Assembly: GCA_039707465.1 (NCBI GenBank) | Contig: CM077649.1 | Location: 11,954,501-12,018,500, forward strand | DNA length: 64,000 bases | Direction: 5' to 3' | Source of the DNA: Rhabdophis nuchalis | Taxonomy: Eukaryota; Chordata; Lepidosauria; Squamata; Natricidae | Shown: one piece after another, positions 1-12,905 of the stretch | Numbering within the stretch: position 1 is the first letter of the stretch | Layout: the number at the start of each line of letters is the position of its first letter | Program-made: the position numbers and the translations under genes | The notes under the pieces: generated by a model | What the model was told of the DNA's origin: nothing | Database searches by the model: none | The model's input: only the letters and a program-made list of their open reading frames with translations

Positions 1-134
1 TGTTCCACAACATACTCAGGTAAATTTATAGTGTAATCCTATACCTGTCTATATGTTCAGATGTGAATCCAACCTGAGTTCAATGAGGTTTATTCTCAGA
101 TAAGAGTATACTAAATCTAAACTGTCTTATAGAG

Positions 135-256
135 CAGGGGTGTCCAACCTTTGCAACTTTAAGTCTGAAGGACTTCAGCTCCCAGAATTCTCCAGCCAGC
201 AAAGTCTGGGAGCTGAAGTCCTTCAGACTTAAAGTTGCAAAGGTTGGAGACCCTTG
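135..256. mobile_element. Palindromic hAT MITE, copy 1
   Basis: Starts CAGGGGTGTCCAACC and ends as its inverted complement. The two halves are near-perfect inverted repeats (GCAACTTTAAGTCTGAAGGA arm). The 8-bp target duplication TTATAGAG is at 127-134 and 257-264. TIR form and 8-bp duplication place it with hAT transposons; it has no coding capacity. Confidence 0.9.
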
Positions 257-472
257 TTATAGAGCTGTAGTTTCTGGGGGGAAATTGTCTTCAGCTCCAT
301 CTCTTTATCTCTGGATTATAGCACTATATATAATCCTACCAAGAAAAAAGCTCCATGAAAATATATTGATAATTTATGCCTCACATTATATGCTAACTAA
401 AAATGCCCAGGCTCATTCATAACTTAACTTGCTCTCCTAACTAATATTAAACTTCTCAGCAATGAGAATGGC
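257..472. repeat. Segment matching, in inverted orientation, the interior of the composite MITE at 24.7 kb
   Basis: This flank of MITE copy 1 is found reverse-complemented at 24721-24942 with only scattered differences. No third copy is visible in the window. Confidence 0.85.
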
Positions 473-717
473 CAGTCTTAAACTACATATTGGTTAAGTT
501 TGTTATTTTATTATGTACAATATTCTAAACTGCATTTTACCATGACATATTTCAACACCATAGAAAATGATAAAGCCGCCACTAATAAAATGGGAGTGGA
601 CAGTTTAGAAAGATTTGAAATAAATTGTATGCAAGGCCTGAAGACTAGCTGATGAAGTTTGCTAAAGGAAGTGTTATTGCTACGGATGCTAACAAACAGG
701 ACAGTATAATTATTAAT

Positions 718-728
718 TATTATTATTA

Positions 729-759
<31 letters not shown>

Positions 760-760
760 A
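718..760. repeat. (TTA)n microsatellite
   Basis: Trinucleotide run directly abutting the 3' end of an L2-group LINE on the minus strand; probably grown from the LINE's A/T-rich tail. Confidence 0.9.
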
Positions 761-1196
761 GTTGAATTTATTGACTGCACCCTCTCCCCACAGGGACTCG
801 GGGCGGTGCACAGGGAAATTAAAAGCGAAAAATATACAAAATACATACAAATTAAAACGAATTAAACTCAATCAATCCTGTGCTAAAATCCCATTAACTA
901 AAAATACCCAATAAATATAGTATACATTTAAAAAACCCATAGACAGAGAGACTACCCTAGGCCGGCCAGGCGGAAAAGATGAGTCTTCAATTTCAGGCGG
1001 AAGGAGCGGAGGTCCGTGGTCATTCTAATATCGGGGGGAAGGTCATTCCAGAGGGCCGGGCCCGCCACAGAGAGAGCCCTTCCCCTGGGCGTCGCCCGCT
1101 GACAGAGTCTAGGGGACGGCACCCGGAGCAGTCCCTCTCTGTGGGAGCGAATCGGCCGTGAGGATGTATGAGGCAGGATCCGATCCCGCAGGTAGC
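761..1196 (-). mobile_element. L2-group LINE 3' end
   Basis: The minus strand carries the terminal part of the L2-type RT protein (RSHREGLLRVPS / GRAFSVAGPALWND pattern, degraded) and the 3'UTR with the CACCGCCCCGAGTCCC hairpin. 5'-truncated and non-functional. Confidence 0.8.
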
Positions 1197-1689
1197 TAAG
1201 TGTGCTTAGCAGTCATTGTGAGCTTGTATTAGATGCAACCAAGAGTGAACTCTATCTCCTCTTCCAATCACATGAAATAATGCCTTCTTAGTGTCCTCCA
1301 ACTGTTAAGCTTGCTTCTTTGTGACTACGGCTGCGTCTCTACATCCCCTAACTCCAGCTCAAAGGAACCTTGCAAAGCATTCTTTCAGAACTTGTCTTCA
1401 TCTCATTTCCAGTCCATTGAAAGAGCTAGTTAACTTCAATCTTTTTTTTCCTGATCTGAAGTGGATATCAAGTTTTCCATCTTCTCCTGATACTTGCTAG
1501 ATGCAGAATCCGACTCAATTATTCTGTGTTTTATGTATTCTATGAATGTGTAGGACATTGATAGCAAACATAAAAAGGGCTGGATCTGCCTAGGTTTTAA
1601 CTGCCACTTGTGGCTGCCTCAGACATCAGCCTTCTTCTCCAAACACAGGTGACTTTTCTCCATCGTCATCATGGCTTGGTCCTATAATC
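1197..1689. other. Unassigned intergenic sequence
   Basis: No open frame, repeat end or RNA signature recognised. Confidence 0.3.
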
Positions 1690-1883
1690 CAGGGGTCTCC
1701 AACCTTTGCAACTTTAAGTCTGAAGTACTTCAGCTCCCAGAATTCTCCAGCCAGCAAAGCTTGAGGTGAGCAGTTCTAGCCTAGCTGCCAACATTGCAAG
1801 CCCAATGCCCTAGAGCAGCTGGCTGGAGAAGTCTGGGAGCTGAAGCCCTTCAGACTTAAAGTTGCAAAGGTTGGAGACCCCTG
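1690..1883. mobile_element. Palindromic hAT MITE, copy 2, with internal insertion
   Basis: CAGGGGTCTCCAACC termini with the 8-bp target duplication CTATAATC at 1682-1689 and 1884-1891. About 75 bp of extra sequence interrupts the centre between the two arms. Confidence 0.85.
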
Positions 1884-2478
1884 CTATAATCCACCTCTTG
1901 GGTTAGGTCTTGCAGATAATAAGGGTGGTAGATAGGAGGAAAGGAGAATACAAAATAGTATGGTGCTGCCAACATCTAAAATTGCTTTTGCAGGAAACCT
2001 ACCCCCACTATATATGATGAGGATAGCAATTGGTAGTGGTTTTTCTCTTCCAGGCAAGGGAAACAAGAATGCTAGTGGGAGGAAAAAGCAACGATCTAAC
2101 TTTGTCTTAGCTTTTTTCACAGAACTATGGATCATAATAGCAGCTGGCTTCATTAGCAAGGCAGAATAGAGGCCAACTATGTAGTTAGACGTATGTAGTT
2201 AGAACAACTTGTGTCATATCATGCACTTGAAGAAGCACATTAAGCAGGCTGTCTGGATGTGTCCTGATATTACATTAAAATGATTATTTTATAGCTACGC
2301 AACCTCACAAGTCACTACCTGCTTCACTTCAACTTGAGTTCATAAAGAAAGAAAGAAATCCAAAGATAGGCTAATTGAAAAACAAAATAGACAAACTGAA
2401 CCATTAGCATCAATGGAGAGGAATTCAAGAGGAACAGAAGCAATTGTTTATGACAGCAAAATCCAAAAGACTGTAGAG

Positions 2479-2613
2479 CAGGGGTCTCCAACCTTTGCAA
2501 CTTTAAGTCTGAAGGACTTCAGCTCCCAGAATTCTCCAGCCAGCAAAGCTGGCTGGAGAAGTCTGGGAGCTGAAGTCCTTCAGACTTAAAGTTGCAAAGG
2601 TTGGGGACCCCTG
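2479..2613. mobile_element. Palindromic hAT MITE, copy 3
   Basis: Near-perfect palindrome. The 8-bp target duplication CTGTAGAG is at 2471-2478 and 2614-2621. Confidence 0.9.
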
Positions 2614-2621
2614 CTGTAGAG

Positions 2622-3674
2622 CTTTACAATCTGTGTCCACTTTTCAGTTGCTGTTTTGAGACACGTGGCTGTTGAAAAATTAGAAGTGCAGGTCAACAGT
2701 GACTGCAAAAATGTGGCAAACACAGACGTATTTTATTGTAAGCTTTATTTAGCTTATTTTAACAATAAAATGATTTTAGCATGCCATCTACACTGCCCTC
2801 CCCCAGTTTCAAAATACCCTTTAGTAGTATAGCTTTGCCATTTTTATGTTTCTGAAACTACTAACTTGTGCCCCTATGTACTTTCAATGGCTTATTTTCT
2901 TTTCAATTGGCTCTTTTTGACAGATATGAACCAGCCAATTACCTGACATAGCTAGGACTTATGTTCTATTTCAAGAAATAAATCATTCAAATGGCTGATT
3001 GTTCACTCTTCAAGCATCAAATAAATTTCTTAGGATTGAAGCCAATTTTATTATAAATAATGAGCTATGTGGATTACCACATGCTAGGCTTAAACAAAAC
3101 AACCCCAGACCAGACAAAAGTATACTGTGTTTGAAGATCTTATTGTTATGGCCTGCTACTATAAATCAAAACCAGCAAAGCAAGTCTACTTAAAACGAAT
3201 CTTTGAACATTGGAAAAGAATTTAAGTAGACTTAAATATTGCTGAACAATGATTAACTGATCAAAGAAGATTCATTACTAGAAATAAAATATTTAGGAAT
3301 GCAGAATTGGAAGAGATTCAGAAAAAATGTGAAAATGGAATACTCACAAACAATAGTAGAAAATAGGAGAAACTCAGATAACAACAATTGCAAATGTAAA
3401 GGAAACATCTGGTATGTACTACGTAAATAATAACTTAGAAGATGTAATAACAACATAACCAGTATAGGCCAGCAATGAAACAACTAATGAATTGAATTCC
3501 TCACAAGGAAAAGTAAGAGAAAATTATAGCATATGCAGAATTACCACTAGGAAAACAATAATTGCTATAATTGAAAATAGACCTGGAACTTTTGAAGGAT
3601 GAAGGATATGAATAAGGTACTTGGGCAGATTAAAATAATATCTATTGAACAGACCAATCAGCTTGCCAATCGTA
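2622..3674. other. Unassigned AT-rich sequence
   Basis: Only short open frames with no recognisable protein; no clear repeat boundaries. Confidence 0.3.
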
Positions 3675-3678
3675 CAGC

Positions 3679-4318
<640 letters not shown>

Positions 4319-4643
4319 AATAGTGGTTACAGAAGAACCAGATATCCAAATTAGAAAAGCAAAAGTAAAGCCATATTCAGTTCTAAAGTGGAAGATCAGA
4401 CAGGAGACCAAAGTAAAGAAATAAAGATCGGATGCCAGTAATTTAAAGAACATGAAAGGAAAAAAAAAACTGAGGAATTTAAAAATCAAGACAAGCATTA
4501 GAAAATTGACTCAGTGCCAGAAAAATTGAAAATGCTTTGGAAATCATAAAACAAGAAACAACAGCAACAGCTTGGGAAACGGAATGCTATGAGGCACGAG
4601 TCATCCAATTTAAGCAAAATCAACTAATTCAGTGAGACCAGAG

Positions 4644-4841
4644 CAGTGGTGGGTTTCTGCAGGCTCGCACCTACTCGCGAGAGCCGGTTGGTGAAATTTA
4701 GAGAGCCGGTGAGAGGGGGTTCCACCGGCATACCTGGAAGTAAATCTGGCTCGCCGCTGCCAGTGACCCAACGGGAAGGAAAGGAAAGGAAAGGAAGGAA
4801 GAAAGAAAGGAAAGAATGGAAGAATGGAAGAATGGAAGGAA

Positions 4842-4907
<66 letters not shown>

Positions 4908-5079
4908 ATCATCACAATTGAGTCCAAAATTTTGGTTGCTAAGCAAGAGTGTTGTTAAATGAGTTTCACCACATTTTAAAAGGTGGCCACTCCCACCCTG
5001 TCACATGACTGCCAAGCCACACCCACAAAATAGGCCCCACCTACAGAGTAGGTTCTAAAAAATTTGAAATCCACCACTG
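4644..5079. mobile_element. Non-autonomous hAT element with AAGG/AAAG core
   Basis: TIRs CAGTGGTGGGTTTC and GAAATCCACCACTG, with the 8-bp target duplication GACCAGAG at 4636-4643 and 5080-5087. The interior holds a GGAA/GAAA microsatellite at about 4780-4908. Same family as 9631-10022 and the host element at 53867-56780. Confidence 0.9.
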
Positions 5080-5927
5080 GACCAGAGGCAACTCTTTCAA
5101 AGTATGGATGGCAATAGAAATTTGAAAAATGGTAAACCAAACAAAAAGGAAACAATACAGTTTTAAAAAGATCTTTGGGAAACTCAGAAAGACTATAATA
5201 AAAATTCCGGATGGATAAAAGATTTGACAATGAATTTAATATAATGAATGAATTTATCAAATGGGATAACTAATTTAAAGACCAGAAATAGTTAAAAATC
5301 AAAAAGGATTTATTGTGCTGACAAAATTGTCTTTTTATACATTTGAAATTAGCATTATCTGTAAGCATAGTAATCCCCTTTTATAGTATTAAAACCATTT
5401 TCTTCTCACTCTCTTTTCTCAATTGGTGTGATAACCATTTCCATTATTTGTTTGCTAATTCAAAATTGTAAAGTTCATCTTTGTTTTCATTTCTTTTTTT
5501 GTAATATGGAAAGCTGGAGTTGTAAAAGTTTAATTTGTTGTGAGATACTTTTTCTTCCTGGAACCTCTTAGTTTCTCTCCTTTCTTTTTTATGTCCTTTA
5601 AAATCCTTCACATTTTTTCTTCTGTCTTTTCAATTCATTATTTTGCTGTATTAATTTTCCTTTCGTATGGCTTTATTTGCATCTCATACTCAATGTCTTC
5701 ATTTACTCTCAACAAATATTTCATTTTCATTTTACAATGCTCAATTATTGGTTCTATATGGTTTTATTTAGCCTTCATCTGTAAATTCTAGTTTCCTCTT
5801 TTTCCTTCTTTTTAATTTTTCTTTGTCTGTTTTCATCTTTATTTTTTATCTACATAAAATCTACAAATAAAATTATTTTAAGAGAACGTTCTTCAGTCCT
5901 CTGGAAAAACAAAAGAAAAAATATTCA

Positions 5928-6935
5928 GTATGCTGATGATACTCAGCTGTACATCTCTACCCCGGACCACCCCAATGATGCCGTGGAAGTGATGTCCCGA
6001 TGTCTGGAGGCTGTGCAAGTCTGGATGGGGAGGAACAGGCTTCGACTCAACCCATCCAAGACCGAGTGGCTGTGGCTTCCGGCGTCACGGTATAGCCAGT
6101 TGATGCCATCTCTGGCTATTGGGGGCGAGTCATTGGCCCCCACAGAGAGGGCTCGCAATTTGGGCGTCCTCCTGGACTCTCGACTGTCTTTAGAAGAGCA
6201 CATGACGGCCATGGCCAGGGGGCCTTCCATCAGGTTCGCCAGTTGCGCCCCTTTCTGGATTGTGAGGCCTTACGCACTGTCACTCAAGCTCTCGTCACCT
6301 CCCGCCTGGACTACTGTAACGCTCTCTACATGGGGCTTCCCTTGAGATGCACCCGGAGGCTCCAATTAGTTCAGAATGCGGCCACGCGGGGGATTTTGGG
6401 AGCATCTAGATGCTCCCATGTGACACCTCTCCTGCGTGAGCTGCACTGGCTGCCTGTGGCTTTCCGGGTGGGCTTCAAGATACTGGTGACCACCTTTAAA
6501 GCGCTCCATGGCAAGGGACCTGGTTATCTGCAAGACCGCCTCCTGCTGCCAAATACCTCCCACCGACCAGTCCGCTCCCACAGAGAGAGCCTCCTCAGGG
6601 TGCCGTCGGCCAGACAATGTCGGCTGGCGACCCCCAGGGGGAGAGCCTTCTCTGTGGCAGCTCCTGCCCTCTGGGATGACCTCCCCCCTGAATTACGCAC
6701 GATCGCAGACCTACGTCTCTTCCATCGGGCCCTGAAGACACATCTATTTTGTGCAGCCGGCCTGTCATACTCTTTTAATTGGCTTTTACTATATGGGTTT
6801 TATAATAATAGGCCAAATTATTTAATATTTACTAATTTGTTATTTTAACTTTTGTATTTCCTCTTTTTATTGTGGCTGTTCACCGCCCTGAGTCCCGAGA
6901 GGGAGAAGGGCAGTATATAAATTGAATAAATAATA
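5928..6935 (+). mobile_element. L2-group LINE, RT C-terminal half plus 3'UTR
   Basis: Begins at the RT catalytic box YADDTQLYIS and continues through NRLRLNPSKTEWLW and RLDYCNALYMGLPLRCTRR to GRAFSVAAPALWDDLPPE, with one frame change near 6240. Ends in the CACCGCCCTGAGTCCC hairpin. 5'-truncated and inactive. Confidence 0.9.
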
Positions 6936-7459
6936 ATGAATACATGAATTGATGTCTTTTCTCAAAGGCAACTTCACTTGTAGAGATAGATCACATTTAT
7001 ATCTATGATCATATATTTATAGTATTATGGTAGGATGTTTGTTCTTATATAAACTCATATGAAGCCTGCGCCACAATGAAGGCAATGCTAAAGTAAAGGG
7101 TCACTAAAGATTCATTGTAGAACATGGAGATGCAAAACTAGTCAATTTTGCCTGTAGTGAAGTCAATTAAAAGCCCAATAAAAGATTTATTGGAGAAGAA
7201 TTTCCTAATTTGGCTTTTGTTTATTTAAAGCAACTTCTAAATTAATTCAGTGTCTTCTAAAAGGAGTGGTGTCGAACTATTTTTAATGAATGTCGTTCAT
7301 TTAAGGATTTCAGTACTGGAATCCATTTTAGTATCTCATTGTATAATCTGTTCATGAACACACCTATGACCAGCTGCAGATTTGTCTCATCTTGGTGCCT
7401 TTTCTATGACTATTGTTTTTTTCCATATAAAAGAAGAAAATGACTGTAAGGTTCTAAGA

Positions 7460-7580
7460 CAGGGATGGGCAAACTTTGCAACTTTAAGTCTGAAGGACTT
7501 CAGCTCCTAGATTTCTCTAGCCAGCTTTGCTGGGAGCCGAAGTCCTTCAGACTTAAAGTTGCAAAGTTTGCCCACCCCTA
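7460..7580. mobile_element. Palindromic hAT MITE, GGGCAAACTTTGC subtype
   Basis: Target duplication TTCTAAGA at 7452-7459 and 7581-7588. Same arms as the other MITEs, but the terminal region reads CAGGGATGGGCAAACTTTG. Confidence 0.88.
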
Positions 7581-7644
7581 TTCTAAGATCTTTTTTAAAA
7601 ATAACATCTAATGTCTCGTGGGGAAAAAATCATCAGTTAAGGTA

Positions 7645-9450
7645 GATTTATTTATTGATTGATTTATTTAAATTTATATCCCGCCCTTCTCCACAGAGGA
7701 CCCAGGGCGGCGCACAGGAAATTTAAAAACATACAAAATACAATAAATATAATTTAAAAAAGTATTAAATAAACCTATCCTGCGCTAAAACCAAATTTTA
7801 AAAACCCAATTTAAAACTATCTAAAAGTCCCCATGGGAGGTTAGGCTAGGCCGGCTTGTTGAAACAAATATGTCTTAAGACATTGGCGGAAGAGGCGGAG
7901 GTCGGTGATGGTACGTAATTCAGGGAGCAGGTCATTCCAGAGGGCTGGCCCCGCCACAGAGAAGGCTCTCCCCCTGGGTGTCGCCAGTCGGCACTGTCCG
8001 GCCGACGGCACCCTGAGGAGGCCCTCTCTGTGGGAGCGTATCGGTCTAAGGCAGCGTTTCTCAAATAGTGGGGCGCGCCCCCCAGGGGGGGCGCGAGGCT
8101 CTGTAAAGGGGGGCGCGTTTGACCTCGGCAAATCGGCTCTGCCGATTCCCTTTCTCCCTCCTCCTCCCTCCCTCCACAGCCGGCATGCTGGCCACTCGTC
8201 ATCTTCCAGGGACTGCCGTTCCTCACACGCACGCACGCACACACACACACACGGACGTTTCTCAGCTCCTGGAAGGAGCGAACGAGCGATCAAGCAGCCG
8301 GGGCAGGCTAAGGCGGGTGAGCCGGGCTGAGGAGACTCTGCGGGGAGTGGGGGCGGGGTGGGGACGACGACACACAGACAGAGAGAGGCACAGACACAGA
8401 GAGAGACAGGGAGGGAGGGAGGAATCAGAGAGTGACAGACACACACACAGAGACAGAGAGAGACAGGGAGAGAAAGAGAGAGACACAAAATGAGTGGGTA
8501 AGTGCGTGAATGCGAGACAAACACACACACACACACACAGTGATAGATGGGCAAACGAAGGAGAGACAGACAGAGAGAGAGAGAGAGAGAGAAAAAGAAA
8601 GAAAGAAAAAAGTGGGAGAGAGAAAGAAAGACAGACAGAGAGAGAGAAAGAGAAAGAGAGAGACAGAAAGAAAAGAGAAAAAAGAGAGAGAAAGAAAAAA
8701 GAAAAAGAGAAAGAGAAAGAAATTTCTTTCTTTTTTTTATTCTCTTATACGTTAATAAGGATACAGTGTTATGCAGAGGTGTACTTATAACAATTTTATA
8801 GACAAATGATACTATTTACAGTCGCGCGGGGGGGCGCGAAATGTTTTCTTCTTCCTAGGGGGGGCCTGACAGAAAATAATTGAGAAGCACTGGTCTAAGG
8901 GATGTATGGGGCAGGAGGCGGTCTCGCATATAACTAGGCCCCAAGCCATGGAGTGCTTTAAAGATAGTTGTCAAAACCTTGAAGCGCACTCGAAAGGCCA
9001 CAGGAAGCCAATGCAGCTCGCGCAGGATCGGTGTTATGTGGGAGCACCTAGTGGCTCCCATAATCACCCGCGCGGCTGCGTTTTGGACTAGCTGTAGCTT
9101 TCGAGTGCACCTCAATGGAAGCCCCATGTAGAGAGCATTACAATAGTCGAGTCGGGACGTCACGAGAGCTTGAGTGACTGTGCGAAGGGCAGCCCGGTCC
9201 AGTAAGGGGCGCAATTGGCGCATCAGGCGTACCTGATGAAACGCCCCCCTGGCCACGGCTGCCACATGGTCCTCCATGGACAGCCGGGAATCCAGGAGGA
9301 CACCCAAATTGCGCGCCCTCTCCACGGGGGCCAGTGTTTCGCCCCCAATGGCCAGAGTTGGAATAATCTGGCTGAACCGGGGTGCCGGAAACCACAGCCA
9401 CTCAGTCTTGGCAGGGTTGAGCTTGAGTTTGTTACCACCCATTCAGATCC
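7645..9450 (-). mobile_element. L2-group LINE interrupted by a hAT element
   Basis: The minus strand reads NKLKLNPAKTEWLWFPAPRF, VTSRLDYCNALYMGLPLRCT and HWLPVAFRVRFK up to position 8893, then resumes after the hAT insertion (8052-8892) with RSHREGLLRVPSAGQCRLAT and GRAFSVAGPALWND and a 3'UTR to 7645. The frame is well preserved on both sides, so the LINE is fairly young and the hAT younger. Confidence 0.9.
8052..8892. mobile_element. hAT element nested in L2, with GA-rich interior
   Basis: TIRs CAGCGTTTCTCAA and TTGAGAAGCACTG; target duplication GTCTAAGG at 8044-8051 and 8893-8900. The interior is GC-rich at both ends and has CA- and GA-rich simple repeats (about 8226-8730). No transposase frame. 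Its interior resembles 50140-50880. Confidence 0.9.
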
Positions 9451-9630
9451 GTACGGATAATTCAGCTTGCATTTCTCCTTCCTACATCAGTTGTTGAACA
9501 GGTTCTGATATAGCTGGTGATGTAGGAAATAATTGCATCATCCAGTGGAGATGTTGCTACAATATGACTGCACCAGGGAATTAGCAGCGGGATATACATC
9601 ATTTTCACATTTATGTATGTATGTAGACAC

Positions 9631-9810
9631 CAGTGGTGGGTTTCTGCAGGCTCGCACCTACTCGCGAGAGCCGGTTGGTGAAATTTAGAGAACCGGTGAG
9701 AGGGGGTTCCACCGGTGTACGTGGAAGTAAATCTGGCCCGCCGCTGCCAGTGACCCAACGGAAAGGAAAGGAAAGGAAGGAAGGAAAGAAAGAAAGAAAG
9801 AAAGAAAGAC

Positions 9811-9845
<35 letters not shown>

Positions 9846-10022
9846 ATTTATCATCACAATAGAGTCCAAAATTTTGGTTGCTAAGCAAGAGCGTTGTTAA
9901 ATGAGTTTCACCACATTTTAAAAGGTGGCCACTCCCACCCTGTCACATGACTGCCAAGCCACGCCCACAAAATAGGCCACACCTACAGAGTAGGTTCTAA
10001 AAAAATTTGAAACCCACTACTG
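9631..10022. mobile_element. Non-autonomous hAT element with AAAG core
   Basis: TIRs CAGTGGTGGGTTTC and AACCCACTACTG; target duplication GTAGACAC at 9623-9630 and 10023-10030. Contains AAGG/AAAG units at 9765-9845. Same family as 4644-5079. Confidence 0.9.
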
Positions 10023-10639
10023 GTAGACACACATGTTTTCTTTTACTTTCCTACTCTTTGCAAAATCCCACAAAACTAGTCTTTGATCCTCTTTAAAATT
10101 TGGAGGTAACTGGAAAGTTTTGGAATTAGAGGCCCAACACATCTGGAAGGGAAGTCTTAGCAAAGTTACTGTGGTCCATTGTTTAAGGCTCCTCATATTA
10201 GTCATGCCTAATATTTGTGCATATTTCTTGTTACCAAACTTCATATTCCTTTTCAGCATATGTCTGCTGTCCACATCTGCTCTCCCCTTTATATTAATTC
10301 TGCTGTTCCTTCCTCCATTTATTCTGGCATGTTGTCCCTTCCAGGCTTGGAACTGTTGGCTGCTATCAGTTGATCTGGCCAACTCCTGTTGCCTGCTTCC
10401 CTCCCCTTTGCATACTGTACATTCTTTCATTTTGCCACAGAAACTTTACTGATTTTTGCTTTGGAGAACACATCCTTCCCAGGGTTCAGCATTTTGATAT
10501 CAATCAATTGCCTTCCTTCCTTGCAAAGCGTTTGTCCGTATAATTTATACTGTAAGGGCCAATCAGAAGTAGGCACGCTTCCAGCACCTGCTTTTTCACC
10601 AATAGTCCAGGTTCAGTCTCTGCTACTTTCCTTTTAAAA

Positions 10640-10761
10640 CAGGGGTCTCCAACCTTTGCAACTTTAAGTCTGAAGGACTTCAGTTCCCAGACAAAGCTGG
10701 CTGGAGAAGTCTGGGAACTGAAGTCCTTCAGACTTAAAGTTGCAAAGGTTAGAGACCCCTG
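10640..10761. mobile_element. Palindromic hAT MITE
   Basis: CAGGGGTCTCCAACC palindrome. Flanking 8-mers TTTTAAAA and TTTTAAAG form a target duplication with one mismatch. Confidence 0.88.
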
Positions 10762-11499
10762 TTTTAAAGGAGAATGATCAGGAATACCTTTGCCTGAGAT
10801 CTTCAAGAACCATTGCTAGTCAAAAACTGATCTTTATAGGCTCATAAAGTAATTTCTTTATGTGTTACAAAGAGGAAACATAGCTTTTAGGTACACAGGG
10901 GAAAAACTGGAGAGAAAATAGGTTACACCTTTATTGGAACTAATGAAAGCAATACAAAAAATGTGCAAGCTTCTAAGATGTTCAGAGTTCTTCTCGAGGT
11001 AAACTGAAAAGAAAAGTTGGGGTAAGGAAGAATTGAGGGATTCCAACAACTTGGCTGGACATTTTAAGCCAGGATGTCTCCTATCAGGAGTTACTCTGAG
11101 ATGAAATGTATGGATTCTTATTCAAATAAAGAAATTTTACCTACCTGCTTTTTGAAAGTAGGTAGCTATGATCAGAAAATGCTGGCCTCTGAACAACTGG
11201 AGTATTTTATTTAATAGATAATTAGAGTTTAGGAAAAATAGTCCAGATTTCCAAGCTGAATTGCAAAAAGAAACTTGTGGGTATTAAAAAGGGAAGTGAT
11301 GCTTGAAAAACCTGGCCAAGAGACACATTTATAAAATATATTTGCATATATTTCAATTCTGTCTGGCTCCAGAGATTCTGAGTGGCTGATAACAAATAAT
11401 AAAGTTGCGTTTGTAAGCATAAACGTTTTATGTTAATTCTTCCTATGAAAAAAATGCTTCCGATTTAGGCGGAGGCAGAAAACCATATTGCACATTTAG
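10762..11499. other. Unassigned AT-rich sequence
   Basis: No recognisable coding or repeat feature. Confidence 0.3.
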
Positions 11500-12239
11500 G
11501 CAACAAAAACGAAATGCACAGGTACAGTATAGGTGGTACCTTGCTCAATAGCAGTAACTGTGAAAGGGATCTTGGAGTCCTAGTAGACAACCATTTATAT
11601 ATGAGCCAGCCGTGGGCAGCAGCTGCCAAAAAAGCCAACACAGTTCTAGGCTGCATAAACAGAGGGATAGAATCAAGATCACGTGAAGTGTTAATACCAC
11701 TTTATAAGGCCTTAGTAAGGTCACACGTGGAATACTGCATTCAGTTTTGGTCACCACGATGTAGAAAAGATGTGGAGACTCTAGAAAGAGTGCAGAGAAG
11801 AGCAACAAAGATGATTAGAGGACTGGAGACTAAAACATAGGAAGAACGGTTGCAGGAACTGGGTATGTCTAATTTAATAAAAAGAAGGACCAGGGGAGAC
11901 ATGATAGCAGTGTTCCAATATCTCAGGGGTTGCCACAAAGAAGAGGGAGTCAAACTATTCTCCAAAGCACCTGAGGGCAGAACAAGAAGCAATGGGTGGA
12001 AACTAATCAAGGAGAGAAGCAACTTAGAACTGAGGAGAAATTTCCTGACAGTTAGGACAATTAATCAGTGGAACAGAAGTTGCCTCCAGAAGTTGTGAAT
12101 GCCCCAACACTGCAAGTCTTCAAGAAGATGTTGGATAGCCATTTGTCTGAAATGGTATAGGGCTTCCTGCCTAGGCAGGGAGTTGGACTAGATTACCTCC
12201 AAGGTCCCTTCCAACTCTGCTATTGTATTGTATTGTATT
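11500..12239 (+). mobile_element. CR1 LINE 3' end
   Basis: Encodes the CR1 RT C-terminus: LVRSHVEYCIQFWSPRCRKD, RVQRRATKMIRGLETKT, RRTRGDMIAVFQYLRG and LELRRNFLTVRTINQWN, with an in-frame stop near 11838. The 3'UTR reads GGACTAGATTACCTCCAAGG and ends in TATTG units. Confidence 0.9.
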
Positions 12240-12309
12240 CCAGACATCATCCTTGGCACTATGTATATGCACTCCCTCTTTCAAGGGCACTTCCAGATAT
12301 ACAGTATAT

Positions 12310-12640
12310 CTTTAAGGTAAAATTAAAGGTTCCCCTCACACATATGTGCTAGTTGTTTCCGACTCTAGGGGACGGTGCTCATCACCATTTCAAAGCCGAA
12401 GAGCCAACTAGCGGATGTCCGAAGATGTCTCCTTGGTCAACTGGTTGGCATGACTAAATGCCGAAGGTGCACGGAACTCTGTTACCTTCCCACCAAAGGT
12501 GTTTCTTATTTTTCTACTTGCATTTTTACAAGCGGTTCAAATCCCTAGCACCTTGTAAGGGAGTGATCTCCTGTTACTTGATCCAGCTTTTGCCAACCTA
12601 GCAGTTTGAAAGCATGTAAAATGCAAGTAGAAAAATAGTA
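12310..12640. mobile_element. Dispersed squamate repeat with fold-back end
   Basis: GGTTCCCCTCACACATATGT through GTTACCTTCCCACCAAAGGT resembles a common squamate interspersed repeat. The segment TTTTCTACTTGCATTTTTAC near 12511 recurs inverted near 12616, giving a fold-back. Family (SINE or DNA transposon) is not certain. Confidence 0.5.
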
Positions 12641-12765
12641 CATCTTTACTCTTTTCACAAATTGTGTGATTTCACAATATAATTTTGGGCTTGTTCAGTT
12701 GTTCTGATGAGTCGGAAATGCCTACTGGGAACTATGCAGAGCTTGCTCTCCTTAGCCAACTAGAC

Positions 12766-12897
12766 CAGAGGTTCCCAAACTTGGCAACTTTAAGACTTGT
12801 GGACTTCAACTCCCAGAATTCTCCAGCCAGCAGAGCACAGAGAATTCTGGGAGTTGAAGTCCACAAGTCTTAAAGTTGCCATGTTTGGGAACCTCTG
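12766..12897. mobile_element. Palindromic hAT MITE, CAGAGGTTCCC subtype
   Basis: CAGAGGTTCCCAAACTTGGC termini; target duplication AACTAGAC at 12758-12765 and 12898-12905. Confidence 0.9.
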
Positions 12898-12905
12898 AAC
12901 TAGAC

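Noticed and set aside
4780..4908. CRISPR-like array
   Set aside because: Short tandem units with no unique spacers; microsatellite in a eukaryotic transposon.
8262..8801. Several open frames rich in R/E/K or S/L/C
   Set aside because: GA/CA simple repeat inside a hAT element, not protein coding.
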